Origin: Erythrobacter sp.
GTDB lineage: Bacteria > Pseudomonadota > Alphaproteobacteria > Sphingomonadales > Sphingomonadaceae
DNA length: 12,748 nucleotides
Direction of reading: 5' to 3'
NCBI GenBank assembly: GCA_030731635.1
Contig: JANQTR010000181.1
Span: 1 to 12,748 of the forward strand
This document shows, one piece after another, positions 7,002 to 12,748 of this stretch. The stretch's first letter is position 1, and the number at the start of each line of letters is the position of its first letter. The translations under genes and the position numbers were made by a program. A model generated the notes under the pieces. The model was not told where the DNA came from. It did no database searches and worked only from the letters and a program-made list of their open reading frames with translations.

Positions 7002-8261
7002 ATGGACCATTTTGCGATTACGAACGGCGTGATGCACGCCGAAGATGTGCCTTTGCCGCAGATTGCCGAAGCGGTTGGCACGCCGGTCTACGTCTATTCG
7101 CGCGCCACACTGGAACGCCATGCGCGGGTGTTCAGGGAAGCGCTGGAGGCGGTGCCGGACAAGCTGATCGCCTTCGCGGTCAAATCAAACCCCAACCTCG
7201 CCGTACTCAAGGTCCTGGGGCGGCAAGGCATGGGCGCCGATGTGGTGTCCGTCGGCGAAATGCGCCGCGCGCTGGCCGCCGGAATTGCACCGGACATGAT
7301 CGTGTTTTCAGGCGTGGGCAAGACGACGGCCGAGATGATCGCAGCGCTGGATGCCGGGATCGGGCAATTCAATATCGAAAGCGAGGAAGAGGGCATCGAG
7401 CTCGCCGCGATTGCCGCAGCCAAGGGCAAGGTCGCGCAGTGCACGCTGCGGATCAACCCGGATGTCGATGCTGGCACGCATGACAAGATTTCGACCGGCA
7501 AAGCCGATAACAAATTCGGGGTGCCAATCAGTGAAGCGGGGCAGATTTTCGGGAAGCTGGCAGGCCTTCCAGGGGTGAACCTGCGCGGTGTGGCAGTGCA
7601 TATCGGTAGCCAACTGGCTGATTTAGCACCGCTTGAGGCTGCGTTCGAAAAACTCGGCGCACTGGTCAAGGCGCTGCGCGGTGCGGGGCATGTGATTACC
7701 CATGTTGATCTGGGCGGCGGTCTGGGTGTGCCTTACCGCATCGGCGAGGTGCTGCCTGCCCCGGCGGAATATGGCGCGATGGTGGCGCGGGTGACGCATG
7801 GCTGGGGGGTCAAGCTGATCTTTGAGCCCGGCCGGGTGATCGCGGGCAATGCCGGCGTCCTGCTGACCCGCGTGGTGCGGGTGAAGCGCGGGATCAATGA
7901 TCCCTTCGTGATTGTCGATGCAGCAATGAATGATCTGGCGCGGCCGGCGTTGTATGGGGCCTACCACCACTTTGAAGCGGTCGCGCCTTCGGGAGCGCGC
8001 ATGACCGCTAATATCGTCGGCCCGATCTGCGAAACCGGTGATACTTTCGCGATGGGGCGTGAATGCGACAAGTTGGAAGCGGGCGACCTCGCCGTGTTCC
8101 GCACCGCGGGTGCATACGGCGCAACGATGGCATCGTCCTACAATTCGCGCGGATTTGTCGCTGAAGTGCTGGTGGATGGCGACAAGTTCGCCGTGGTCGC
8201 CGACCGTATCGAAGCGGGCGCAATCATGGACGCCGAACGGGTGCCGGAATGGCTGATTTGA
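7002..8261 (+). CDS. lysA: Diaminopimelate decarboxylase
   Basis: This PLP enzyme decarboxylates meso-diaminopimelate to L-lysine, the last step of lysine synthesis. It is cytosolic and dimeric. From the ATG at 7002 the product is 419 residues, normal for LysA. PLP-binding Lys61 lies in FAVKSNPN; His200 is in GVAVHIGSQL; a glycine-rich phosphate loop is in DLGGGLGVPY; FEPGRVI follows; Cys343 in GPICETGDTF and Tyr in GAYGATMASSYNSR are the partner-subunit active-site residues. The frame is open upstream to 6858 inside the lipoprotein gene, but homology begins near DHFAITNGVMHAEDV, so 7002 is used. No clear Shine-Dalgarno precedes it, and the 10-base gap suggests translation depends on the upstream gene. 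No lysine riboswitch is visible, as there is no room for one. Confidence 0.97.
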   Translation: MDHFAITNGVMHAEDVPLPQIAEAVGTPVYVYSRATLERHARVFREALEAVPDKLIAFAVKSNPNLAVLKVLGRQGMGADVVSVGEMRRALAAGIAPDMIVFSGVGKTTAEMIAALDAGIGQFNIESEEEGIELAAIAAAKGKVAQCTLRINPDVDAGTHDKISTGKADNKFGVPISEAGQIFGKLAGLPGVNLRGVAVHIGSQLADLAPLEAAFEKLGALVKALRGAGHVITHVDLGGGLGVPYRIGEVLPAPAEYGAMVARVTHGWGVKLIFEPGRVIAGNAGVLLTRVVRVKRGINDPFVIVDAAMNDLARPALYGAYHHFEAVAPSGARMTANIVGPICETGDTFAMGRECDKLEAGDLAVFRTAGAYGATMASSYNSRGFVAEVLVDGDKFAVVADRIEAGAIMDAERVPEWLI

Positions 8262-8268
8262 GCCATTT

Positions 8269-9210
8269 ATGAGCCGGATTGCCAGCCTGCCTTTGTTCCA
8301 TCAGATCACCGGGCAGAATGTGCTGGTGCTGGGCGATGGTCCGGCAGCGGAGCCCAAGCGGAGACTGGTTGAGCGGGCCGGGGGCGTGGTGGTCGATGAT
8401 CTGGCACGCGCTGTGGACGAAGGGGTTCGGATCGCCTTCATTGCCTATGATGATGCCCGCGCTTGTGAGGTGGCGGCAATCAATGCGCGCTGTGCGGGGA
8501 TGCTGGTCAATGTTGTAGACCGGCCAGAATTATGCGATTTTACAACGCCTTCTATTCTGGACCGTGACCCGCTGCTGGTGGCGATTGGCACCGGCGGAGC
8601 GTCTGCCGGGCTGGCGAAGCATGTGCGGCTGCGGCTGGAACGGGTCTTGCCCCAGACGCTGGGATTGCTGGCCCGCGCGCTGGAGGTGGCGCGGCCGGCC
8701 TTGCGCACGCGGTTCCCGGATGGGGCGGACAGGCGGCGCGCGGTGGACGCAGCCTTGCGCGAAGGCGGTGCGCTCGATCCGCTTAATCCTCAATCATTTG
8801 AGCAAGTTGATACGTGGCTGGCGGGCGATGCTGCGGGCCAGTCAGGCGCGGTTGTCGAGGTTGCTTTGACCAGCGCCGACCCCGAAGACCTGACCTTGCG
8901 CCAGGCCCGCTTGCTGGGTGAGGCAGACGTGCTGCTGCTGGATGGCGATGTGCCGCCCGCTATCCTTGCCAGAGCCCGCGCCGATGCAGCGCGGCGCCCG
9001 ATGAGCGACAAGGTCGCCAGTCTGGAGGGGGTCAAGCCGGGGTCTGGAGCGACCAAGGCGGGGTCTGGCGCGGGCAAGCAGGGGTCTGAACCGGGCAAGA
9101 CAGGGTCTGGAAACGCAGTGCCCGGTCCGCAACCCGAATCCAGCACCGAAACCAGCATCGGCCTGACCCTGATCCTGCGCTGGCAACCCGGCGCAACCCG
9201 TCAAGCTTAA
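8269..9210 (+). CDS. Siroheme synthase-type protein: CysG/Met8 dehydrogenase domain plus a decayed methyltransferase fragment and repeat tail
   Basis: The product has 313 residues. Residues about 1-190 match the CysG N-terminal/Met8 fold: a Rossmann loop (VLVLGDGPAAEPK, residues 18-30), NVVDRPELCDF with Asp84 at the expected catalytic/chelatase position, DRDPLLVAIGTGGAS, and a helical dimerisation part. This domain oxidises precorrin-2 with NAD and can insert iron to make siroheme for sulfite or nitrite reductase. Residues about 194-249 resemble only the first part of a uroporphyrinogen-III methyltransferase: DLTLRQARLLGEADVLLLDG corresponds to the usual LTLKAxRLLQxADVVxYD, but the GxGPGDP loop has become LTSADPED, and the rest of that domain is absent. 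Four 7-residue repeats and a short tail follow. The start is 7 bases after the lysA stop, with only a weak ribosome binding site. The first domain is confident; activity of the second is unlikely. Confidence 0.85.
   Translation: MSRIASLPLFHQITGQNVLVLGDGPAAEPKRRLVERAGGVVVDDLARAVDEGVRIAFIAYDDARACEVAAINARCAGMLVNVVDRPELCDFTTPSILDRDPLLVAIGTGGASAGLAKHVRLRLERVLPQTLGLLARALEVARPALRTRFPDGADRRRAVDAALREGGALDPLNPQSFEQVDTWLAGDAAGQSGAVVEVALTSADPEDLTLRQARLLGEADVLLLDGDVPPAILARARADAARRPMSDKVASLEGVKPGSGATKAGSGAGKQGSEPGKTGSGNAVPGPQPESSTETSIGLTLILRWQPGATRQA
9040..9123 (+). repeat. Four in-frame 21-bp tandem repeats in the siroheme gene tail
   Basis: GGTCTG occurs at 9041, 9062, 9083 and 9104, an exact 21-base period. 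The units encode GSGATKA, GSGAGKQ, GSEPGKT and GSGNAVP (residues 258-285). Every unit keeps GS at its head. Units 2 and 3 also share GGGCAAG near the end, and the fourth has diverged in its second half. The tract is Gly/Ser/Lys-rich and probably a flexible, positively charged linker. Because each unit is seven codons, slippage would change copy number without shifting the frame. Confidence 0.85.
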
Positions 9211-10250
9211 GCCGCCAATTCCACCGGAACACGAAGGCTGGCGAAATAGCCGGCCATCGCCGCTACTGCCTTGTCGGTGAGCGCGATGAACGCCCGCCGT
9301 CTGTCGGCGGGATCGGGCACACGTTGGAAAATTCCGGATTCGACCATCTGCGTCAGCCAACGCAGCGCGGTGGTCGCCGGGACGCCTGCGGCAATGCACA
9401 GCGAGGTGACGGAAACCTGTGCGCCTTCGCCATGTGCAGCGGTGAGATCCAGCAGCATGTCCCATGCCGGATCACCGAACAGTGCCGGATCGAAGAACCG
9501 CGCGCGGGCCTGCCGGTTGGCGATCACCTGGCGCACCATCTTGGGATCGGGCAGCGCGCCGCGCGTCTCGGTCACTGGCGGCTGATCCGCGCCGAATGTC
9601 ATCGCCGATTCCGCCCCGCGAAAATCACGCTTGAAATCGGAAAGCGCGCTCGGCCCGGTTGCGACTGGCTGTGTGAAGGATGGGGACGCAAACGCACTCG
9701 GCTGCGTCATCCGGTCGAGCGAATGGGCGATCGCTTCGACCTGTTGTGACAGGCGCAGCAAGGCAATGCGGTCATCCTCCCCCATTTCGCGCACCCGCGC
9801 CGCGCCCGCTTCGCCCATGACGCGGCCCACTGCGATCACCCGTTCGGCGCGGCTGGGGGAGACAAGGATCTGCGGGTTCGACTGATCAAGCACCGCAAAC
9901 ACATCATCCAGACCGGCCATATTGGTCGACGCAATCAGTTTCGCGCCCGAACGCGCCACCCGCATATCGAGCCGCGCAAGCCCCGCCAGCATCATCCCGT
10001 CCAATCCGCGCGAGCCGGTGACCGGACAATCAACCAGCACCACATCGCCCAGCATGGCAATCGGCCCTTCGAGCAGCGCGGCCACCGATCCGCCATCAAT
10101 GCTGCGAAACCCCGCCCCGCCCAGATCGGCCGCGATCTGCGTTCGCAAGGCGGCATCCGCGCCAAAAATCGCCACCCGCGCGGGCAGCCCGGCAGCATCG
10201 CTGGCGGGTTCGTAGGAAAAATCGGCTTGCTTAGAAACGTCGTTCAACAT
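9207..10250 (-). CDS. MarR/winged-helix regulator with receiver-like N-terminal domain
   Basis: The product has 347 residues, starting at the ATG at 10248-10250 with GGAG eight bases upstream. Residues about 24-150 alternate beta strands and helices like a response-regulator receiver (VAIFGAD, then VVLVDCP with Asp74 at the phospho-acceptor position, then AKLIAST). The acidic pair of strand 1 is replaced by FGAD and the strand-5 Lys-Pro by SPSRAERV, so it looks like a degenerate receiver. Residues 165-240 are a low-complexity linker. Residues about 254-335 form a winged helix: PALFGDPAWDMLLDL, the recognition-helix region SLCIAAGVPATTALRWL, and the wing PDPADRRRAFIALTD. This C-terminal type is a MarR-like family I recall as common in sphingomonads. 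The targets are unknown. A palindrome at its own promoter suggests autoregulation. The stop overlaps that of the siroheme gene. Confidence 0.85.
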   Translation of the reverse strand: MLNDVSKQADFSYEPASDAAGLPARVAIFGADAALRTQIAADLGGAGFRSIDGGSVAALLEGPIAMLGDVVLVDCPVTGSRGLDGMMLAGLARLDMRVARSGAKLIASTNMAGLDDVFAVLDQSNPQILVSPSRAERVIAVGRVMGEAGAARVREMGEDDRIALLRLSQQVEAIAHSLDRMTQPSAFASPSFTQPVATGPSALSDFKRDFRGAESAMTFGADQPPVTETRGALPDPKMVRQVIANRQARARFFDPALFGDPAWDMLLDLTAAHGEGAQVSVTSLCIAAGVPATTALRWLTQMVESGIFQRVPDPADRRRAFIALTDKAVAAMAGYFASLRVPVELAA

Positions 10251-10259
10251 GGGTGCGAC

Positions 10260-10274
10260 TCCAACGATGTTGGA
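10260..10274. promoter_or_regulatory. Palindromic operator candidate upstream of the winged-helix regulator
   Basis: TCCAAC-GAT-GTTGGA is a perfect inverted repeat with 6-bp arms and a 3-base centre. It begins 9 bases upstream of the regulator's ATG. It overlaps the expected transcription start of the promoter at 10278-10305 and also touches the GGAG ribosome binding site. This is the usual place for a repressor site, and dimeric MarR-type proteins bind such palindromes. Binding by this regulator is inference. Confidence 0.5.
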
Positions 10275-10277
10275 ACG

Positions 10278-10305
10278 AGACTAGAACAAAAAAGGATCAG
10301 GTCAA
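10278..10305 (-). promoter_or_regulatory. Sigma70-like promoter candidate for the winged-helix regulator
   Basis: Read on the minus strand, TTGACC (10305-10300) is followed by a 16-base spacer and TAGTCT (10283-10278). The -35 is a good match; the -10 matches only three of six consensus bases. Transcription would start near 10271, inside the palindrome. It lies in the 90-bp gap after the L,D-transpeptidase gene, so the regulator could be expressed separately from purA. Confidence 0.4.
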
Positions 10306-10340
10306 GTAAATCTGCGTAGTCGCTCGTAAAACCAGCCCGT

Positions 10341-10895
10341 TCAAGGCCGGATTTCGATCACTGTCCCATCGGGGGCGATCCGCCATAGCTCCTCGATTTC
10401 CGCATTGCTCAGCGCGATGCAGCCATCGGTCCAATCGCCCGGCACTCGCCCGGCGGGCAGGCCGTTGGGCTGGCCATGGAGGAAGATGTCACCCCCCGGT
10501 GATCGGCCATATTGCGCCGCAAACGCGCGGTCTTCGGGCGCGGGGTAGGATATTTTCAAGCTCAGGTGATAGGCGCTGCCGGGATTGCGGCCTTCGATGA
10601 TATAGCGGCCTTCGGGCGTGCGTTCATCGCCTTCGAACCGTTTGTGCCCCTGCGGCGCGTCACCGAATTGCAGCCCGCGCCAGACCTTGACCGGCTGGCC
10701 CCCGGCATAGCCGATCATCAACCGTTCGGATTTGTCGACCAGCAGATAGTCAACGGTTGCGAAGCTGCGCCCCGGCACGATCCGCGAAGCCTCTCGCGCC
10801 AAGGGCGGCTGCGAGGACGGCGCGTCGGCCACCTTGGACGGCGGATTGGCGCAGGCGGAAAGAGCGAACAGGGGCAGGAGGGCGAGGCGCTTCAT
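10341..10895 (-). CDS. L,D-transpeptidase (YkuD) family lipoprotein
   Basis: From the ATG at 10893-10895 the product is 184 residues. It begins with a lipoprotein signal (MKRLALLPLFALSAC, lipidated Cys15 followed by Ala, so outer-membrane delivery is expected). The YkuD catalytic part is at the C-terminus: DIFLHGQPNG with His140, then WTDGCIALSN with nucleophile Cys159. The region near FGDAPQGHKRFEGDERTPEGRY is typical of murein-linking YafK/ErfK-type members. Such enzymes form 3-3 crosslinks, attach proteins to peptidoglycan or trim it. Which of these applies cannot be told. A TTG at 10926-10928 directly after the purA stop would add 11 residues ahead of the signal, which I consider unlikely. 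No good ribosome binding site precedes the ATG, and a palindrome overlaps it. Same strand as purA, 33 bases downstream, so probably cotranscribed. Confidence 0.88.
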   Translation of the reverse strand: MKRLALLPLFALSACANPPSKVADAPSSQPPLAREASRIVPGRSFATVDYLLVDKSERLMIGYAGGQPVKVWRGLQFGDAPQGHKRFEGDERTPEGRYIIEGRNPGSAYHLSLKISYPAPEDRAFAAQYGRSPGGDIFLHGQPNGLPAGRVPGDWTDGCIALSNAEIEELWRIAPDGTVIEIRP

Positions 10896-10907
10896 CCTGA
10901 GCAGGAT
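10894..10907. repeat. Perfect palindrome over the L,D-transpeptidase start codon
   Basis: ATCCTG-AG-CAGGAT is a 14-bp inverted repeat that includes the first two bases of the ATG. In RNA it could form a small hairpin (5-bp stem, 4-base loop) just at the start codon. The site also lacks a well-spaced Shine-Dalgarno. It could tune translation after purA, or be chance. Confidence 0.5.
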
Positions 10908-10928
10908 AACGCGCCCTGCCGCCGTCAA

Positions 10929-12218
10929 TCAATCCACAAACGGATCGCGCATCAGGATCGTATCGTCCCGCTCGGGACTGGTTGAAACCAGCGCCACCGG
11001 GCATTCGATCAATTCCTGAATGCGCTGGATATACTTGATCGCGTTGGCGGGCAGATCGGCGTAGGATCGCGCGCCTGCGGTGCTTTCGTGCCAGCCGTCC
11101 ATCTCTTCATAAATCGGTTCGCACGCGGCCTGATCGGCGGCGTGGCTGGGCAGGTAGTCATAAACCTTGCCGTGCAGCCGGTATCCGGTGCAGATTTTCA
11201 CCCGGTCGAGCCCGTCGAGCACGTCGATCTTGGTCAGCGCGATACCGGTCACGCCGGAAATCGCGCAGGATTGGCGCACCAGCACGGCATCGAACCAGCC
11301 CACGCGGCGCTTGCGGCCCGTCACGGTACCGAATTCATGCCCGCGTTCACCCAGACGCTGGCCGATGTCATCTTCCAGCTCCGTCGGGAACGGGCCAGAA
11401 CCGACGCGGGTGGTGTAGGCTTTCACAATGCCCAGCACATAACCAGTCGAATTGGGGCCGAGGCCGGAGCCTGACGCCGCCGTGCCGCTGACCGTGTTGG
11501 AGCTTGTGACAAACGGGTAGGTGCCGTGATCGACATCCAGCAGCACGCCCTGCGCGCCTTCGAACAGGATTTTCGCGCCCGCGCGGCGCACCTTCTTCAA
11601 CCGCTTCCACACCGGCTGGGCAAACCGCAGCACAAACGGCGCAATTTCGCGCAATTCTTCCAGCAACGCGGCGCGGTCAACCGGGGGCTGGCCAAAGCCT
11701 GCGCGCAAGGCATCGTGGTGGGCGCAGAGGCGGTCAAGCTGCGCGTCGAGCGTATCGAGATGCGCCAGATCGCACACGCGGATCGCCCGCCTGCCGACCT
11801 TGTCTTCATACGCCGGGCCGATCCCGCGTCCGGTGGTGCCGATCTTGCCCTTGCCCGCCGCGGTTTCGCGCAAGCCGTCCAGATCGCGGTGGAGCGGCAG
11901 GATCAGCGGGCAGTTATCCGCCACGGCGAGATTCTCGTCCGTGATCGCGATGCCCTGCCCTTCAAGCTTTTTCACTTCGTCACGCAGCGCCCAGGGATCG
12001 AGCACCACACCATTGCCGATCACCGACAGCGTGCCTGACACGATGCCCGAAGGCAGCAGGCTGAGTTTATAGACCGTCCCGTCAATCACCAGCGTGTGGC
12101 CGGCATTGTGCCCGCCCTGAAAGCGCACGACCACGTCCGCGCGGCTGGCGAGCCAGTCGACGATCTTGCCCTTGCCCTCATCGCCCCATTGGGCGCCGAT
12201 CACGGTGACGTTGGCCAT
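10929..12218 (-). CDS. purA: Adenylosuccinate synthetase
   Basis: PurA joins IMP and aspartate using GTP to give adenylosuccinate, the first committed step to AMP. It is a cytosolic dimer. The product has 429 residues, the normal family length. Motifs in order: the GTP P-loop region GAQWGDEGKGK with catalytic Asp at the N-terminus; GGHNAGHT with the catalytic His near residue 41; GTTGRGIGPAYEDK; ILFEGAQGVLLDVDHGTYPF; SSNTVSGTA; FPTEL; TGRKRRVGWFDAV; and LTKIDVLDG for guanine recognition. The ATG at 12216-12218 has AAGGA five bases upstream, a strong site. It is divergent from an exported hydrolase across 159 bp, and followed by a lipoprotein gene. Confidence 0.98.
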   Translation of the reverse strand: MANVTVIGAQWGDEGKGKIVDWLASRADVVVRFQGGHNAGHTLVIDGTVYKLSLLPSGIVSGTLSVIGNGVVLDPWALRDEVKKLEGQGIAITDENLAVADNCPLILPLHRDLDGLRETAAGKGKIGTTGRGIGPAYEDKVGRRAIRVCDLAHLDTLDAQLDRLCAHHDALRAGFGQPPVDRAALLEELREIAPFVLRFAQPVWKRLKKVRRAGAKILFEGAQGVLLDVDHGTYPFVTSSNTVSGTAASGSGLGPNSTGYVLGIVKAYTTRVGSGPFPTELEDDIGQRLGERGHEFGTVTGRKRRVGWFDAVLVRQSCAISGVTGIALTKIDVLDGLDRVKICTGYRLHGKVYDYLPSHAADQAACEPIYEEMDGWHESTAGARSYADLPANAIKYIQRIQELIECPVALVSTSPERDDTILMRDPFVD

Positions 12219-12377
12219 GTTTATCCTTCGCTGCTGGCAGTCGTATTGGTGGCACTTGGCCGGGCAGGCGCGTAGGCGTTTGGGACGGGAGAGGCAAGCG
12301 CGCGAAACGCTGCCGCGCGAAGGGTTGCGAGGGCTCGTGCGTTAAAACCAAAACACTGGCTGTCACAGGAACCCGCG
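12219..12377. promoter_or_regulatory. Divergent intergenic region between purA and the hydrolase
   Basis: This 159-bp gap must hold promoters for purA (minus) and the hydrolase (plus). The plus-strand half has an AT-rich patch (GTTAAAACCAAAAC near 12340-12353) in otherwise GC-rich DNA. No -10/-35 pair is convincing on either strand. GCGTTT and AAACGC form a distant inverted pair near 12275-12310. I see no PurR-type operator or riboswitch. Confidence 0.35.
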
Positions 12378-12748
12378 ATGAACACTGCCACCAAAGCCCT
12401 TACCGCCCTGGCCGCCGTCGCTGTGCTGGCCACGCCGATCCTTGCCCAACAGCGCGAAGGCGCGCGCCTGCCCGCCGAATGCCGCGAGGCGATTGTGGCG
12501 CTGTGTGGCGGCCAAGGACAGGGGGACCGGGCGCAAATGCGCACCTGTCTGCGCGAAAAGGCGGCGGAATTGCCCGACACCTGCCGCACTGCCTTGCGCG
12601 AGCGGATGGAGGCGCGTGGGGGCCGAGAAGGCGCCGCGCGGCGCGGTGGGGCGGAGGCCCCTACCCCTGCCCCAACACCGCAAACGCTGTCCTACGGCGG
12701 CGATCCGCTGCAGGCGCTGGACCTGTGGGTGCCTGAGGGCGCGACGGC
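12378..12748 (+). CDS. Exported alpha/beta hydrolase with four-Cys N-terminal module, partial
   Basis: The gene runs off the right edge; 123 residues are visible. The ATG at 12378 has AGGA seven bases upstream. A signal peptide (MNTATKALTALAAVAVLATPILA, likely cut after residue 23) directs export. Residues 35-69 hold four cysteines (Cys35, Cys43, Cys57, Cys69) in a helical, charged segment, probably two disulfides. A Gly/Arg then Pro/Thr/Ala-rich linker (about 80-102) follows, then TLSYGGDPLQALDLWVPEGA. That last block matches the first strand of esterases of the BD-FAE/kynurenine-formamidase type, which read YGxDPxQxLDVYxP. The nucleophile Ser and the rest of the triad would lie beyond the window. 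The hydrolase call is moderate and rests on one block; the substrate is unknown. Confidence 0.7.
   Translation, partial: MNTATKALTALAAVAVLATPILAQQREGARLPAECREAIVALCGGQGQGDRAQMRTCLREKAAELPDTCRTALRERMEARGGREGAARRGGAEAPTPAPTPQTLSYGGDPLQALDLWVPEGAT

Noticed and set aside
8269..9210. Full bifunctional CysG (siroheme synthase with active methyltransferase)
   Set aside because: The protein is 313 residues rather than about 460, and the SAM-binding loop and most of the methyltransferase domain are missing.
11526..12038. 170-codon plus-strand frame opposite purA
   Set aside because: Shadow of purA, whose motifs are unmistakable on the other strand.
1..12748. Defence island, prophage, transposon or CRISPR signal
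   Set aside because: All genes are recognisable metabolism, envelope or regulator families. I saw no transposase, integrase, terminal repeats, or spaced repeats other than the in-gene 21-bp array.

Overview
This is a high-GC, gene-dense piece of bacterial chromosome. The proteins look alphaproteobacterial, most likely from the order Sphingomonadales (Sphingomonas, Novosphingobium or Erythrobacter relatives). That placement is inference from remembered family resemblance: large secreted tricorn-like and DUF885 peptidases, the argH / small lipoprotein / lysA / siroheme synthase gene order, and a winged-helix regulator type I associate with sphingomonads. I saw no tRNA, rRNA, CRISPR array, insertion sequence, phage gene or attachment site. 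The window is mostly ordinary metabolism and envelope genes, and I find no clear evidence of a new defence or mobile system. The oddities are at the level of single genes and junctions.

Layout. (1) 1-1160, minus: the N-terminal part of a secreted DUF885 protein, cut by the window edge. (2) 1161-1417: a divergent promoter region. (3) 1418-4711, plus: a 1097-residue exported tricorn-type S41 peptidase. (4) 4717-4764: two hairpins between convergent genes. (5) 4775-5332, minus: a TlpA-like thioredoxin lipoprotein whose start abuts or overlaps the start of argH on the other strand. (6) 5331-9210, plus: a tight four-gene run of argH, a small LptM-like lipoprotein, lysA and a siroheme synthase-type protein. 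(7) 9207-12218, minus: purA, a lipoprotein L,D-transpeptidase, then a winged-helix regulator with a receiver-like N-terminus. The regulator ends in a 4-bp overlap with the siroheme gene, where a single TTAA supplies both stop codons. (8) 12378-12748, plus: the start of an exported alpha/beta hydrolase with a four-cysteine N-terminal module.

How the genes fit together. The argH run joins the last step of arginine synthesis, a probable LPS-translocon assembly lipoprotein, the last step of lysine synthesis and a siroheme-type enzyme. The purA run joins AMP synthesis with a cell-wall enzyme and a regulator that appears to have its own promoter and a palindromic operator candidate. The points most worth a second look are: the siroheme protein, which carries a decayed fragment of a uroporphyrinogen methyltransferase domain followed by a perfectly periodic 21-bp repeat; the LptM-like lipoprotein; the head-to-head overlap at 5313-5349; the receiver-like/winged-helix fusion with its palindrome; and the four-Cys module on the hydrolase.
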